DNA from: JBCCEV01 sp039030125
GTDB lineage: Bacteria > Pseudomonadota > Gammaproteobacteria > Ga0077536
Length of the DNA: 18,826 nt
Assembly (NCBI GenBank): GCA_039030125.1
Contig: JBCCEV010000084.1
Location: 1-18,826, forward strand
Reading direction: 5' to 3'
Under the pieces are notes generated by a model. It was given only the letters and a program-made list of their open reading frames with translations. It did no database searches and was not told the DNA's origin. This document shows positions 7,797-15,738 of the stretch, in pieces. Position numbers and translations under genes: made by a program. The number at the start of each line of letters is the position of its first letter. Positions within the stretch are counted from its first letter, which is position 1.

Positions 7797-8498
7797 ATGC
7801 AGAGCATTCCGCTGCTGAACCTTAGCGTCGTTTTTCTGCCGACGCTCGCACTGTTAATGATCATGCGCCGGTGGCGGCTTGCTGCTGGATCTGGATTCTA
7901 CGCCAACGCTCGCATGCTCGTTCAATTACTGCTGGTCGGCTACGTGTTGACGTTTGTGTTCGAGACTGACGATTGGCTCGTGATAATCGCGATTGTAGTG
8001 CTGATGATTGGTGCCGCGGCAGCGATTGCTTTGCGCTCCTCAAATAGCAAAGGGATCGGTAATTACACTGTTTTGTGCTTCGCGATCGGTGTCCCTGGGG
8101 CATTGATGTTGATTTTAGTCACCCAATTCGTACTGCAAATGGAAAGGTGGTTTGAGCCGCGGTTTGTTATACCTATCGCCGGGATGATATTCGCGAATTC
8201 GATGAACAGTGTTGCCTTATCAGCCGAGCGTTGTGACTCCGAAGTTGCTCACGGCGTAGGTTTTCTCGAAGCGCGGCGGGCCGCACTTGAAGCTGCATTG
8301 ATCCCGCAGATCAATAGCCTATTGGCGGTAGGTCTTGTTGCTCTCCCGGGAATGATGACGGGTCAGATCCTGTCTGGCGTCGATCCATTGGTCGCGGCTC
8401 GCTACCAAATTATGGTGATGTGGATGCTTTTTGGATCTGGAGGCTTGTCCGCCGTAGCGTATCTAAGCTTATCGTCGAAGAAAGCCCACCCCGCATAG
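7797..8498 (+). CDS. FetB-like (UPF0014/YbbM) ABC transporter permease
   Basis: The protein is about 233 residues with multiple hydrophobic helices. It carries the UPF0014/FetB hallmarks: QLLLVGYVL near the N terminus, VIPIAGMIFANSMNSV, ALIPQINSLLAVGLVALPGM and MTGQILSGVDPLVAARYQIM. In E. coli FetB pairs with the ATPase FetA and is linked to iron export and resistance to oxidative stress. No fetA-like ATPase is adjacent here. Two in-frame ATGs exist, at 7791 and 7797; the Shine-Dalgarno GGAG at 7784-7787 is 3 nt from the first and 9 nt from the second, so I chose the second. The next gene, 129 nt downstream on the same strand, is an AhpD-like redox protein, which fits an oxidative-stress theme. 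Confidence 0.85.
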   Translation: MQSIPLLNLSVVFLPTLALLMIMRRWRLAAGSGFYANARMLVQLLLVGYVLTFVFETDDWLVIIAIVVLMIGAAAAIALRSSNSKGIGNYTVLCFAIGVPGALMLILVTQFVLQMERWFEPRFVIPIAGMIFANSMNSVALSAERCDSEVAHGVGFLEARRAALEAALIPQINSLLAVGLVALPGMMTGQILSGVDPLVAARYQIMVMWMLFGSGGLSAVAYLSLSSKKAHPA

Positions 8499-8627
8499 AC
8501 ATTGGCTAAGACCTAAAGATGCGCTCAGTGGCGAGCCAAGTTCAGGTTCCTGCATACCGGCGACCAACGCCTCGCCATAAGTGTTTCGGTCTATGATGGG
8601 CTTCCAGTGTTTTAAGGACGCAAAACG

Positions 8628-9200
8628 ATGCGTATTGGCATGATCGAGCGGCAGGAGGCTAATGAACAGATCGGGGCGATCTACGATCGCTTCGACGCCA
8701 GCGGTCTTGGGGTTTATAACGTTATGAAGTTGTGGGCCAATGACCCGGCCTTCCTGCAGGCTTTCGAATGCATGATCAACGCCTTGTACGGCGATGATAC
8801 TTTGGAAGCACGGTACCGGGAGTTGGCTTGGTTGCGCACCTCGCAAATCAATAGCTGCCATTACTGACTGCCCACACATGCGATCCTCGGTCAGAGGATA
8901 GGAATCGATAATACTGAGCTGGCCGAACTCTCAAATTGGGAAGCTAGTGAGAGTTTTGACGTCGCCGATAAACTTATCCTTCGATTTACCGATGCCCTAG
9001 CAAAGGATAACTTAGTCGATGACGAACTCTACGGCCAAGTTCTCGCTCACATCGGGAAACAAGCGCTCGTGAAATTGGCATTTACCGTTGGACTGGCCGG
9101 CATGGTGAACCGGGTACACGCCACCTTTCTCACGGATGTTGACAACGCAACCGTAGAAGGTGCGAGCGACACGCCATTTTGCGTGCTCCAAGATCACTAA
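8628..9200 (+). CDS. AhpD-like/carboxymuconolactone decarboxylase-family protein, probable selenoprotein (in-frame TGA = Sec80)
   Basis: The frame starts at ATG 8628, with AAGGA 9 nt upstream, and reaches TGA at 8865-8867. The same frame then continues 110 codons to TAA at 9198-9200 with clear family sequence (MVNRVHATFLTDVD near 159-172). Total length is 190 residues, normal for the family. The AhpD active-site motif E-x11-C-x2-C-x3-H is present as Glu65, Cys77, position 80 and His84, and position 80 is the TGA codon. AhpD uses its CxxC pair as a thiol-disulfide relay in peroxide defence; the second cysteine is the more reactive one in the M. tuberculosis enzyme. A SECIS-like hairpin lies 21 nt after the TGA. 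General reassignment of TGA is excluded because neighbouring genes end on TGA. Conventional gene calling would cut this protein to 79 residues. The peroxide-reduction role is inferred. Confidence 0.85.
8868..8900 (+). promoter_or_regulatory. Candidate bacterial SECIS element
   Basis: Directly downstream of the TGA codon, ATCCTC (8883-8888) pairs perfectly with GAGGAT (8894-8899) around the loop GGTCA (8889-8893). The loop begins 21 nt after the TGA, inside the accepted bacterial spacing of roughly 16-37 nt. It has G in its first two positions, and the GGUC core resembles the loop of the E. coli fdhF element recognised by SelB. The hairpin lies within the coding sequence, as bacterial SECIS elements do. 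Confidence 0.75.
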
Positions 9201-9273
9201 CAGAAAGTTATCGTCTCGACACCCGGCGCGATGTCGTTAAGACCTCGAGCGCGATTAAAATTCAGCGGCGCCG

Positions 9274-9708
9274 TCAAAATTCGCCCGACAATAGCGCACC
9301 TGCATTGGGTATTTTTCGAGGCAAGTCGAGCGCCCGCAGGATCTCGAATACGGTCGCCGCCGCCGTCGATAGAACCGGCACATCAAATCGTTGTTGCACT
9401 GGATCGATCGCGGCCAGCGAAGGCATTTGCACGCAGGCGGAAAGGACGATGGCTTCGGCATTATTGGTCGTTAGTTTTTTCGATATCTCGATGAGCGCTT
9501 TGGGATCGCGTGCGCCCACGGCGAGATTGTCGGCGATCTCCAATGAGATCACGTCCAGCACCTCGATCCCCTCGCTCTCGATATAGTCAGTGACCAGCTT
9601 GGTCAGCGGTTTCATGTAGGGTGTGATCATTGCGATCTTCTTGGCCCCAGTGGCTTTTAAGCCCGCGATCAATGCGCCGGCGCTCGTTCCAGTTCGACCC
9701 GCCCCTCC
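9274..9708 (-). pseudogene. Maleate isomerase / Asp-Glu racemase-like, C-terminal fragment
   Basis: About 145 residues read as the C-terminal half of a maleate isomerase/arylmalonate decarboxylase-type member of the Asp/Glu racemase superfamily. Visible are TSAGALIAGLKATGAKKIAM, PYMKPLTKLVTDYIESEGIE, the second catalytic cysteine in VLSACVQMPSL, and the end LPRKIPNAGALLSGEF. Full-length members are about 240-250 residues with a first catalytic cysteine in the N-terminal half, which is absent. The frame is closed by a TGA at 9709-9711, just upstream of the first homologous residues. No start codon with a ribosome site is evident; TTG 9672 is only an internal leucine codon. It looks like a deletion remnant joined to an unrelated PAS-domain fragment. 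Confidence 0.75.
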
Positions 9709-9711
9709 TCA

Positions 9712-9854
9712 TTGAGCAACGGCGTGTAACTGAACGAGCAATAAAATTCCTCGACAGAGCCGCTGCGGTTTAGAGAAATTGCGGCATCGTCGCTTCCCGT
9801 GTGCGCATCGATGGAGACCATGTCGCTATTGGTCCCAGTGTGCTTTCGCTCCAA
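9712..9854 (-). pseudogene. PAS-domain protein fragment
   Basis: About 48 residues on the minus strand resemble the core of a PAS domain from sensor kinases or phosphatases. A loop with DAHTGSDDAAISLNRSG is followed by SVEEFYCSFSYTPLLNEEGR, equivalent to the family's EETYFTFSYSPIRDE-x-G block. Both ends are missing: a TAA lies just upstream (9873-9875). Past GRV the frame runs into sequence that encodes the racemase fragment in another frame, stopping at 9669. It is best explained as a remnant of a signalling gene brought against the racemase remnant by deletion or recombination. It is not expected to be functional. Confidence 0.6.
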
Positions 9855-9875
9855 TTGAATGCGGTGATCCGATTA

Positions 9876-10099
9876 GCCATATTGGCAGGCGGAGCAGGGC
9901 GCAATCTTTGTAAATTTTGGTCGGTGGATGTCACTCAGCGGGTCCGTGTTTGTGTGCTGCGTATTGCTTAGCGCACATGTTGCACTGCGATTCACGCCAT
10001 GCCAGCGGCCAATAGTAAGCCGCTTTGTGATGGCCGAGGCGACTTTTTTCCGCCGAGGGCGTGTGCCAAGATCAGGATTATTTACGCGGCGAACTACCC
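9876..10099. other. Intergenic region before the second CmcJ/NvfI gene
   Basis: No protein-like frame is recognised on either strand. It probably contains the promoter for the gene at 10100, but no convincing -35/-10 pair was found. Confidence 0.4.
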
Positions 10100-11383
10100 A
10101 TGGACCTCATCGAAGCGACAGAAACCGAAATTGCGCACCATAGCGACTCGGCCGGCGAACCGTACGTCCCGCCACTGCAGCTCACCGCAGGGCAGCCGCC
10201 GCCGGTGGCCGCTAATGGCGGTTTGTCTTACATGTCCTTTGATCGAGATGGTGACGCGGGTACCGCCGAAGCGTTGAAGGACGCGCTCGAACAAATTGCC
10301 ACTGGTGAAGGTCAACGCTTCCTTGAGATGCTTGAGGGCGCGGCGCCGGGACCGATCGAAACAGAGTGGGGCACGGGCTTTCGCAAGTACTCGGAGTGTG
10401 TCGCGCACATTCGCGAAAGCGGCATGCAAGCACCCGAGGGCGGCGTGATCGCGCCGCTTCGCTACACCATTGATCAACGACCGGTTTATTCGGTGGTTCC
10501 CTCAAATGCCCTGTGGGACGACCCAGTCCGGGGCGAGGATGCCGTCGCACTGCGCAGGGAAGATAAGGAAATCGAAGCGCGCCGGTTATATTTCCCACAG
10601 GTGTTGCGCGACGCGCGACGAATCGAGGAGTACTACCCCGGCTTATCACCGTATAGCGCTGAATGCATGGACAAGCTCGGCGTATCGCTTGCGAATATCG
10701 AATCGAAATGTCGTAACTTCTATGACGCTGCTGAAGTTGAGCGCGTGTTCTATCCGGAGATCGAACAATTGCTCCTCGATTTCTTTCCGGGCGCTACTGA
10801 TGCCTTGGTCTACAACCATGACGTGTTCGATAAAGACTATAAAGGCGACGTGGTTGAGGACCAAGACAATAAAGATCCTGGCGTCAACACCTTCTACGCG
10901 AATGTTGTTCACAACGATTTAAATGACAACAGCGGGCGCGTGCGTTGCCGCGAGCTGTTGACTAAGAATTTGCGCAACTTCGGTCGGCGTCAGAACTACA
11001 CGGAAGCCGAAGCGGACGCCAAAATGTCAAAACGTTTTGTGTCGATCAATCTCGCCAAACCGATGGAGACGGTTGAGCAGAACCCATTTGTATTGTGCGC
11101 TTGGCCTTCGTTTGCCGATCAAGCCTACATCACGTCTTATCGAATCTATGACGATCGCGTTGGCGAAACCACTCGCTTTACTCATCGCCCCGATCACGAG
11201 TGGTATTGGATCCCGCAACAACAATCGAACGAAGTGTCGATGCTGAAGTGCTATGACTCGATTAGCGATGGTTCCGTGTCGCGATGGTCTTTTCACACCG
11301 CATGCGTTGATCCCACCGCCCCGAAGAATGCGCCGTGCAGGAAAAACGTGGTCGTTCGTTCCTACATCTTCTTCGATGAATAA
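10100..11383 (+). CDS. CmcJ/NvfI (AsaB-like) family oxidoreductase, long form
   Basis: This 427-residue protein belongs to the same family as the truncated gene at 800 but is only distantly similar to it. Shared features are PLRYTIDQRPVYSVV (119-133), the VVHNDLND metal-binding block (269-276), IYDDRVGETTRF (349-360), HEWYWIPQQ (366-374), EVSMLKCYDS (378-387) and FHTACVDPTAP (398-408). His271, Asp273 and His399 are the likely metal ligands by analogy with HxD...H enzymes. It carries an extra N-terminal region of about 110 residues (GGLSYMSFDRDGD, GTGFRKYSE) and a longer middle. The frame is open back to GTG 10061, but ATG 10100 is preferred; neither has a strong ribosome site. Its substrate is unknown. 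It ends 9 nt from the convergent DUF1329 gene. Confidence 0.8.
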   Translation: MDLIEATETEIAHHSDSAGEPYVPPLQLTAGQPPPVAANGGLSYMSFDRDGDAGTAEALKDALEQIATGEGQRFLEMLEGAAPGPIETEWGTGFRKYSECVAHIRESGMQAPEGGVIAPLRYTIDQRPVYSVVPSNALWDDPVRGEDAVALRREDKEIEARRLYFPQVLRDARRIEEYYPGLSPYSAECMDKLGVSLANIESKCRNFYDAAEVERVFYPEIEQLLLDFFPGATDALVYNHDVFDKDYKGDVVEDQDNKDPGVNTFYANVVHNDLNDNSGRVRCRELLTKNLRNFGRRQNYTEAEADAKMSKRFVSINLAKPMETVEQNPFVLCAWPSFADQAYITSYRIYDDRVGETTRFTHRPDHEWYWIPQQQSNEVSMLKCYDSISDGSVSRWSFHTACVDPTAPKNAPCRKNVVVRSYIFFDE

Positions 11384-11392
11384 AACTTGAAC

Positions 11393-12736
11393 CTAACGTC
11401 CGCCCGTTAGTTTCGAAGCGCTAAAAACGCGACGCACGGCCGAGGCTTCCATGGTCGGCATATCAGTGCCGTACGATCGGGTAACGGAGCTTTTATTGTT
11501 CAATACGTCGAGCGACACGCTGGAGCGCCAATGTAGAACGGTATTCCCAGGCTCAATCGTCTCATGTCCGGCGACATCGTCATCGTCCGCGCGCCATGCG
11601 TAGATCGGGTAGAGCACTTTCCACAAATCGCCTGTCCGGTTGAAAACAAGAGTGGCCAGTACGACATAAGTTTGCTTGTCAAAGAACATCACGCGGTAAG
11701 CGTAGGGGTGGTCTTCCCACTTGGGCGTGGCGACTAGGACATAAGTGTCACGCAGCTCCCAATTGTCCTCTGGTATATCGCTTAATGGCCCTTGGAAGTG
11801 TGAATAAGGCCAGCGTGAATTAACAACACCAAGTATGGATCGGGTGCCCAAGTACTGCCAGTTGTATTCGGCAACTTTGCCAGACCAGGCTTCGAGATCA
11901 TCGAGCGTGAAATCGCTGCCAATGAACGCGTCAGCGCGCTCACGCGCGGATAGCCGCCGCACGCGCCGCTCGCCTGGCAGATAGGATTGAACTTGGTCAT
12001 CCTCGCCGAACTTCAGCGGACGCTCGATCATGAACGCAGTGCCGGCCATATCAAATGGATCGGTGATGCGCATAACATCTTTGAAATAGAAACGATCGCT
12101 GCCGCCAACGTCCATGCGGTAATCCTGCTCGGGCAGCTGCGCGAGATGGGAGATATAGACGCGGTGAAAGTTCATCGATAACTTGTGGTCACAGCTCCCC
12201 TTGCCGCCCCAGTCATCCGGTAAGTTGGCTTCTCCGTCACCGGCGGTCATGTAACACATGTCAAAGGCTTCAGACCGATAACCGTAATAAAGCCATCGGT
12301 AGTTACCGTTCCAGGCTACCATCGATCCCGCTGTCGCTGGATCGGCGCTAACAATTTGCTCCTCAGAGAAGGGCCGCCCGGCCCTGTAGTTCTCCAACTC
12401 GCCGGCCGCGGAGAGCGTTGCTTGCCCAGCGAATTTTTCGGTCGCCGCTATATACCTCTCATGTGGCGCCAAATTGCTGCGCGCGGTGATGTCAAGGCGA
12501 AGCTCCGGGAACTGGAGTTTTTCGATATACCCCGGTGGTACAACATCAGCTAGCTCGCCGAGTCGCTCATACGTTACGACCTCCCCCGGACTTAGCGCGA
12601 AGACCTGATCAGACGCTAGCCATGTATCCAAATCTGATTGGTCGAGAGCGCTAAGCTGGGAAGTGAACGCTAAGCCAACCAAGGCAAAGGCAACGCGGGC
12701 CGCATTGCAGGGCAGCGGACAAGTGATCTCGGGCAT
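11393..12736 (-). CDS. DUF1329 family secreted protein
   Basis: The protein is about 447 residues with the features of DUF1329, a LolA-like envelope-protein family common in marine and hydrocarbon-using proteobacteria. Seen are GELENYRAGRPF, WNGNYRWLYYGY, the FKDVMRITDPFDMAGTAFM segment, QVQSYLPGERRVRRLSARER, and a late ATPKWEDHPYAYRVMFFDKQ block. A signal peptide (VAFALVGLAFTSQLSA) follows either start. I prefer ATG 12736 because it places a shorter N region before the hydrophobic core; a TTG at 12763 extends the frame by nine residues, and neither start has a good ribosome site. Relatives often accompany catabolic or transport clusters for hydrophobic compounds; the ligand is unknown. It may share a transcript with the flavin enzyme upstream, 204 nt away. 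Confidence 0.85.
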   Translation of the reverse strand: MPEITCPLPCNAARVAFALVGLAFTSQLSALDQSDLDTWLASDQVFALSPGEVVTYERLGELADVVPPGYIEKLQFPELRLDITARSNLAPHERYIAATEKFAGQATLSAAGELENYRAGRPFSEEQIVSADPATAGSMVAWNGNYRWLYYGYRSEAFDMCYMTAGDGEANLPDDWGGKGSCDHKLSMNFHRVYISHLAQLPEQDYRMDVGGSDRFYFKDVMRITDPFDMAGTAFMIERPLKFGEDDQVQSYLPGERRVRRLSARERADAFIGSDFTLDDLEAWSGKVAEYNWQYLGTRSILGVVNSRWPYSHFQGPLSDIPEDNWELRDTYVLVATPKWEDHPYAYRVMFFDKQTYVVLATLVFNRTGDLWKVLYPIYAWRADDDDVAGHETIEPGNTVLHWRSSVSLDVLNNKSSVTRSYGTDMPTMEASAVRRVFSASKLTGGR

Positions 12737-12940
12737 GTAGAACAATGGTTTTACTTTCTGCAATTTAAAAAGAAAGGTATCGCGATGCGTTTCGCATAAG
12801 CTGAATCGACCCTCCCGTGCTCATTGTATACCCGCCGGAAAAACCAAAGGGCGCCGTAACGGGCCTGCCCACGGTGTGATGTCAGAAGGTGCTCGCGTGT
12901 CGATGGGTTTCGATGCTGGGTTTGACGCAGGGCAATAACG

Positions 12941-13801
12941 CTAGTGATAGCTGGCGATCATGCTCGCGAATTGGTCCAACACTTGCAATGACTCGTCGCG
13001 AGGATGGTCGCCCAAGGGTAACAGCACGCGATTGGCACCGGCTTCGACCATGCGATCCAAGCGTTGGGGATCAAAGCCGGTACGATCACGAATTTCAGCA
13101 AGGACGGTAACATCTAGGCTTGCCGGATCGCGACCGCGCGCCGTCATCGCCGCATTGATATCCGCAAGCGCTTGAGGGATGTCGTCAAGCAAGCCTTCAA
13201 TGGGCATCCAGCCATCGCAGTACTCGGCGATCCGTGCCGGAACATATTTTGAATAGGCACCCATTAATACGGGCGGCCCGCCTTTTTGCACGGGTTTAGG
13301 CCAACACCACATTGGCGAAAATTCGACGAAATCGCCGTGAAACTCAGGTTCATCTTTGGTCCAGATTTCCCGGATAGCAAGCATGCGTTCACGCGTCACT
13401 TTCCAACGGTCGCTGTAAGCAACCCCATGATCGGCCATTTCCTCGGCATTCCAACCGGCGCCGATCCCGAAGATGAAGCGACCGCCCGATAAACGGTCTA
13501 ATGATGCTGCGGCTTTGGCGGTATTGATGGGATCGTGCTCGGTAAGCAAGGTGATCCCGGTGCCGAGCTTGAGCGTGCTTGTCGCTGCCGCAGCCATGGC
13601 CAATGACACGAATTGGTCATGGCTATGCCAGTACATCGAGGCCAGTTCGCCGCCGCCAATGAATTGCGATTCCCGACTGGTGGGAATGTGGGTATGCTCG
13701 GCATAGAACAGGGATTCAAAACCGCGTTCTTCGAGCGCCGGTCCGAGATCTTGGGGTTCGATGCTGGTGTCGGTGGGAAAGCAAATAATGCCAAAGTCCA
13801 T
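12941..13801 (-). CDS. LLM-class (luciferase-like, F420/FMN-dependent) oxidoreductase
   Basis: This 286-residue protein is a single-domain TIM-barrel enzyme of the bacterial luciferase-like superfamily. It is closest in style to the F420-dependent Rv2161c-type group: MDFGIICFPTDTSIEP, ESLFYAEHTHIP, STLKLGTGITLLTEHDPI, AKAAASLDRLSGGRF and FGIGAGWNAEEMADHG. These enzymes transfer hydride or insert oxygen using reduced flavin or F420; sequence alone does not settle which cofactor. The start has a good Shine-Dalgarno (AAGGAAA on the minus strand, just upstream of 13801). It is divergent from the small secreted protein, with about 85 nt between the starts. A second, distinct luciferase-like enzyme lies at 15739. 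Confidence 0.88.
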   Translation of the reverse strand: MDFGIICFPTDTSIEPQDLGPALEERGFESLFYAEHTHIPTSRESQFIGGGELASMYWHSHDQFVSLAMAAAATSTLKLGTGITLLTEHDPINTAKAAASLDRLSGGRFIFGIGAGWNAEEMADHGVAYSDRWKVTRERMLAIREIWTKDEPEFHGDFVEFSPMWCWPKPVQKGGPPVLMGAYSKYVPARIAEYCDGWMPIEGLLDDIPQALADINAAMTARGRDPASLDVTVLAEIRDRTGFDPQRLDRMVEAGANRVLLPLGDHPRDESLQVLDQFASMIASYH

Positions 13802-13886
13802 AGTGGTTTCCTTTGCCGGCGTTCGCTAGGCGATTGCTACAGTGTAGCCGGTGTTGAATGTGATCAAGCTTGGCCCCACCCCACTT

Positions 13887-14312
13887 ATGCTGTCCCGCGC
13901 GTCACTGCTGCTGGTGTCAGTATTGTCTGGCGCCGCATTGGCAAACGAAGGGGGTCGCTGGCTTGTCGATCAGCGGGCGGTGGCTCGCCAAGCGTTCGAG
14001 GACGCCAGCAAGCTGGCGTCGCCGACGCATCGCCAAACATTCGAAGCGATGGCCCGTTACGCACACATTGATGAACCGGATGTCGCCGATAATTTTGTTG
14101 CGGCGCAGGAAGCGGTCCGTCGGATGGTCGACGAACTTGGCGCAGCCATCGAAATTCGCGAGCTTGAGTTCACCCGTTTTGCCTCGTCGTTCATTCGTAT
14201 CGCGTTTGAGCTGCGCTTCGACGACGCATCGCGCCGGTTGATGTTCACCTATCGCAAAAAAAGTCGCGGCTGGCGCGTCAATCAGATTATCGTCAGCGAG
14301 TTAGGGCAATGA
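13887..14312 (+). CDS. Small secreted protein of unknown function
   Basis: The 141-residue protein begins MLSRASLLLVSVLSGAALAN, a clear signal peptide with an AxA-like cleavage site near residue 20. The mature part is an alpha/beta domain of about 120 residues with a helix (AARQAFEDAS-like), then strands EIRELEFTRF and IRIAFELRF, and a late basic turn, TYRKKSRGW. I do not recognise the family; the size resembles small NTF2-like or DUF4864-like periplasmic domains, but this is a guess. The frame is open further upstream to 13851; ATG 13887 is chosen because it starts the signal peptide. It ends 4 nt from the convergent amidase gene. Confidence 0.65.
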   Translation: MLSRASLLLVSVLSGAALANEGGRWLVDQRAVARQAFEDASKLASPTHRQTFEAMARYAHIDEPDVADNFVAAQEAVRRMVDELGAAIEIRELEFTRFASSFIRIAFELRFDDASRRLMFTYRKKSRGWRVNQIIVSELGQ

Positions 14313-14316
14313 ACAT

Positions 14317-15714
14317 TCATGCCAGCGGTGGCTGGAGCCCCCGCCAATCGCTCGCTCTTTGCCACACGGCGCCAGCGCGGAACAACAAGCTTTCTTCGAA
14401 GCCTCTTGCCACCAATTGAAAGGCGAGCGGGGAGCCGTTCTTATCCAAGCCACTCGGCAGGGTAATGGTTGGCAAGCCGGCCATGTCATCCGGTGCGGTG
14501 AAGCGCACCACGTTGGTTAGCCCGCCATCGGTATTGCGGTTCTCAAATGCCCGCACCGTGGGATTGAGTGCGGCGTTCACGGGCTTGATGTATAGATCGA
14601 CGCCGTTAAAGAACGCCAGCATCGCACCGCGATACTTCTCGCGCTCGATTTGGGCGTTTGCATAGTCCCTTGCGGTGAAGCCCCGACCAGCGTCTAGAAA
14701 TCCTGAGTACATCTTGCTGTAGCCTTGCTTACGGCGTGGATAAGTTTGCTGGTGTGCGATGGCGGCCTCGGCGGCACAGATCGGTGTCCACGCTTCGATG
14801 ACTGCATCGGTGTCAGGCAAACTGCAGGAGATGATTTTTGCGCCGGCTTTGCGAAACGCCCGTAGCGCTTTTTCGATGCCGGCCTTAATCGCCGGATCAA
14901 CGCCTGCCAATACGCTTTGGCGGTCGATACCGATCCTGACGCCGCGTACGCCCTTGCGCAGCTCGCTAAGATAGTCGGGAACATCGATTGCAGCAGCGGT
15001 TGGGTCATTTGAATCAGCGCCCGCGATTGCAGCGAGCACGGCGGCGGCATCCTCAACCGATCGCGTTAGCGGGCCAATGTGATCGAGCGTTTCAGATAAT
15101 GGGAAAACCCCGTAGCGGCTGACTCTTCCCCAACTTGGCTTCAATCCAACCACCCCGTTCGCCGCCGAGGGAAATCGAATTGAACCGCCGGTGTCGCTGC
15201 CCAATGTTGCGAAAGCGAGTCCTGCGGCGGCGGCAACCCCGCTGCCACTGGAGGAGGCGCCGCTCCAACGATTCTTCGCCCAGGGATTAATCGGTGGTGC
15301 GATATCAGGATGGTGATCCGCAAGCGCACCTTCGGTGAGGTGCAGCTTTCCCAGGATCACCGCGCCCGCATCTTCCAATCGTTTTACGACGGTTGCCGTT
15401 TGATCCACGATCCGTTTGGAAAACATCGGTAAGCCCGCGGTCGTAACCTCACCATCGATGTCGCACAGATCCTTTACCGCCACGGGAACGCCATGCAGGG
15501 GTCCCCGGATCTTGTCCTTGGCGATTTCCCGATCGGCGCGCTTGGCCCGTTGCATGGCCCGATCACCCAGCACATTGACGTAGCTTCCGAGTTTGGGGTC
15601 CAGAGCTTCGATCCGCTCCAGCATAGCCTCGGTGACCTTCAGGGAAGAAGTTTTCTGTTGTTGAATACGCTGGCCGATTTTTACCAAGCTGCTAAAGGCG
15701 ATTTTCTGATGCAT
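14317..15714 (-). CDS. Amidase-signature family hydrolase
   Basis: The protein has 465 residues and the amidase signature. The catalytic lysine is Lys81 in GVPVAVKDLCDIDG, the cis-serine lies in the SGASSSGSG loop (about 154-155), and the nucleophile is Ser178 in GSDTGGSIRFP. The VGLKPSWGRVSRYGVFPL and DHIGPLTRSVED blocks follow. Enzymes of this family hydrolyse amides; members include GatA, indoleacetamide hydrolases and 6-aminohexanoate-cyclic-dimer hydrolases. No GatB or GatC is nearby, so a catabolic or biosynthetic amidase is more likely than the tRNA enzyme. A GAGGGA ribosome site precedes the ATG. It starts 24 nt after the end of the upstream luciferase-like gene, so the two form an operon. 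Confidence 0.9.
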   Translation of the reverse strand: MHQKIAFSSLVKIGQRIQQQKTSSLKVTEAMLERIEALDPKLGSYVNVLGDRAMQRAKRADREIAKDKIRGPLHGVPVAVKDLCDIDGEVTTAGLPMFSKRIVDQTATVVKRLEDAGAVILGKLHLTEGALADHHPDIAPPINPWAKNRWSGASSSGSGVAAAAGLAFATLGSDTGGSIRFPSAANGVVGLKPSWGRVSRYGVFPLSETLDHIGPLTRSVEDAAAVLAAIAGADSNDPTAAAIDVPDYLSELRKGVRGVRIGIDRQSVLAGVDPAIKAGIEKALRAFRKAGAKIISCSLPDTDAVIEAWTPICAAEAAIAHQQTYPRRKQGYSKMYSGFLDAGRGFTARDYANAQIEREKYRGAMLAFFNGVDLYIKPVNAALNPTVRAFENRNTDGGLTNVVRFTAPDDMAGLPTITLPSGLDKNGSPLAFQLVARGFEESLLFRAGAVWQRASDWRGLQPPLA

Positions 15715-15738
15715 CGGGTTCCCTCAGTCTGAGAAATT

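Noticed and set aside
8865..8867. TGA read as tryptophan through a changed genetic code
   Set aside because: Several genes here end on TGA, including the ABC and adaptor genes at their ATGA overlaps, and tryptophan positions use TGG. The replaced residue is a catalytic cysteine, not tryptophan.
8469..8879. Minus-strand frame containing HWKPIIDRNTYGEALVAGMQ
   Set aside because: The part between 8499 and 8627 looks mildly protein-like, but the rest is antisense to the AhpD-like gene and I cannot assign a family. At most it is a gene remnant.
8628..9200. The AhpD-like gene as a simple nonsense pseudogene
   Set aside because: The only stop falls exactly on the redox cysteine, the downstream frame is intact, and a SECIS-like hairpin follows at the right distance.
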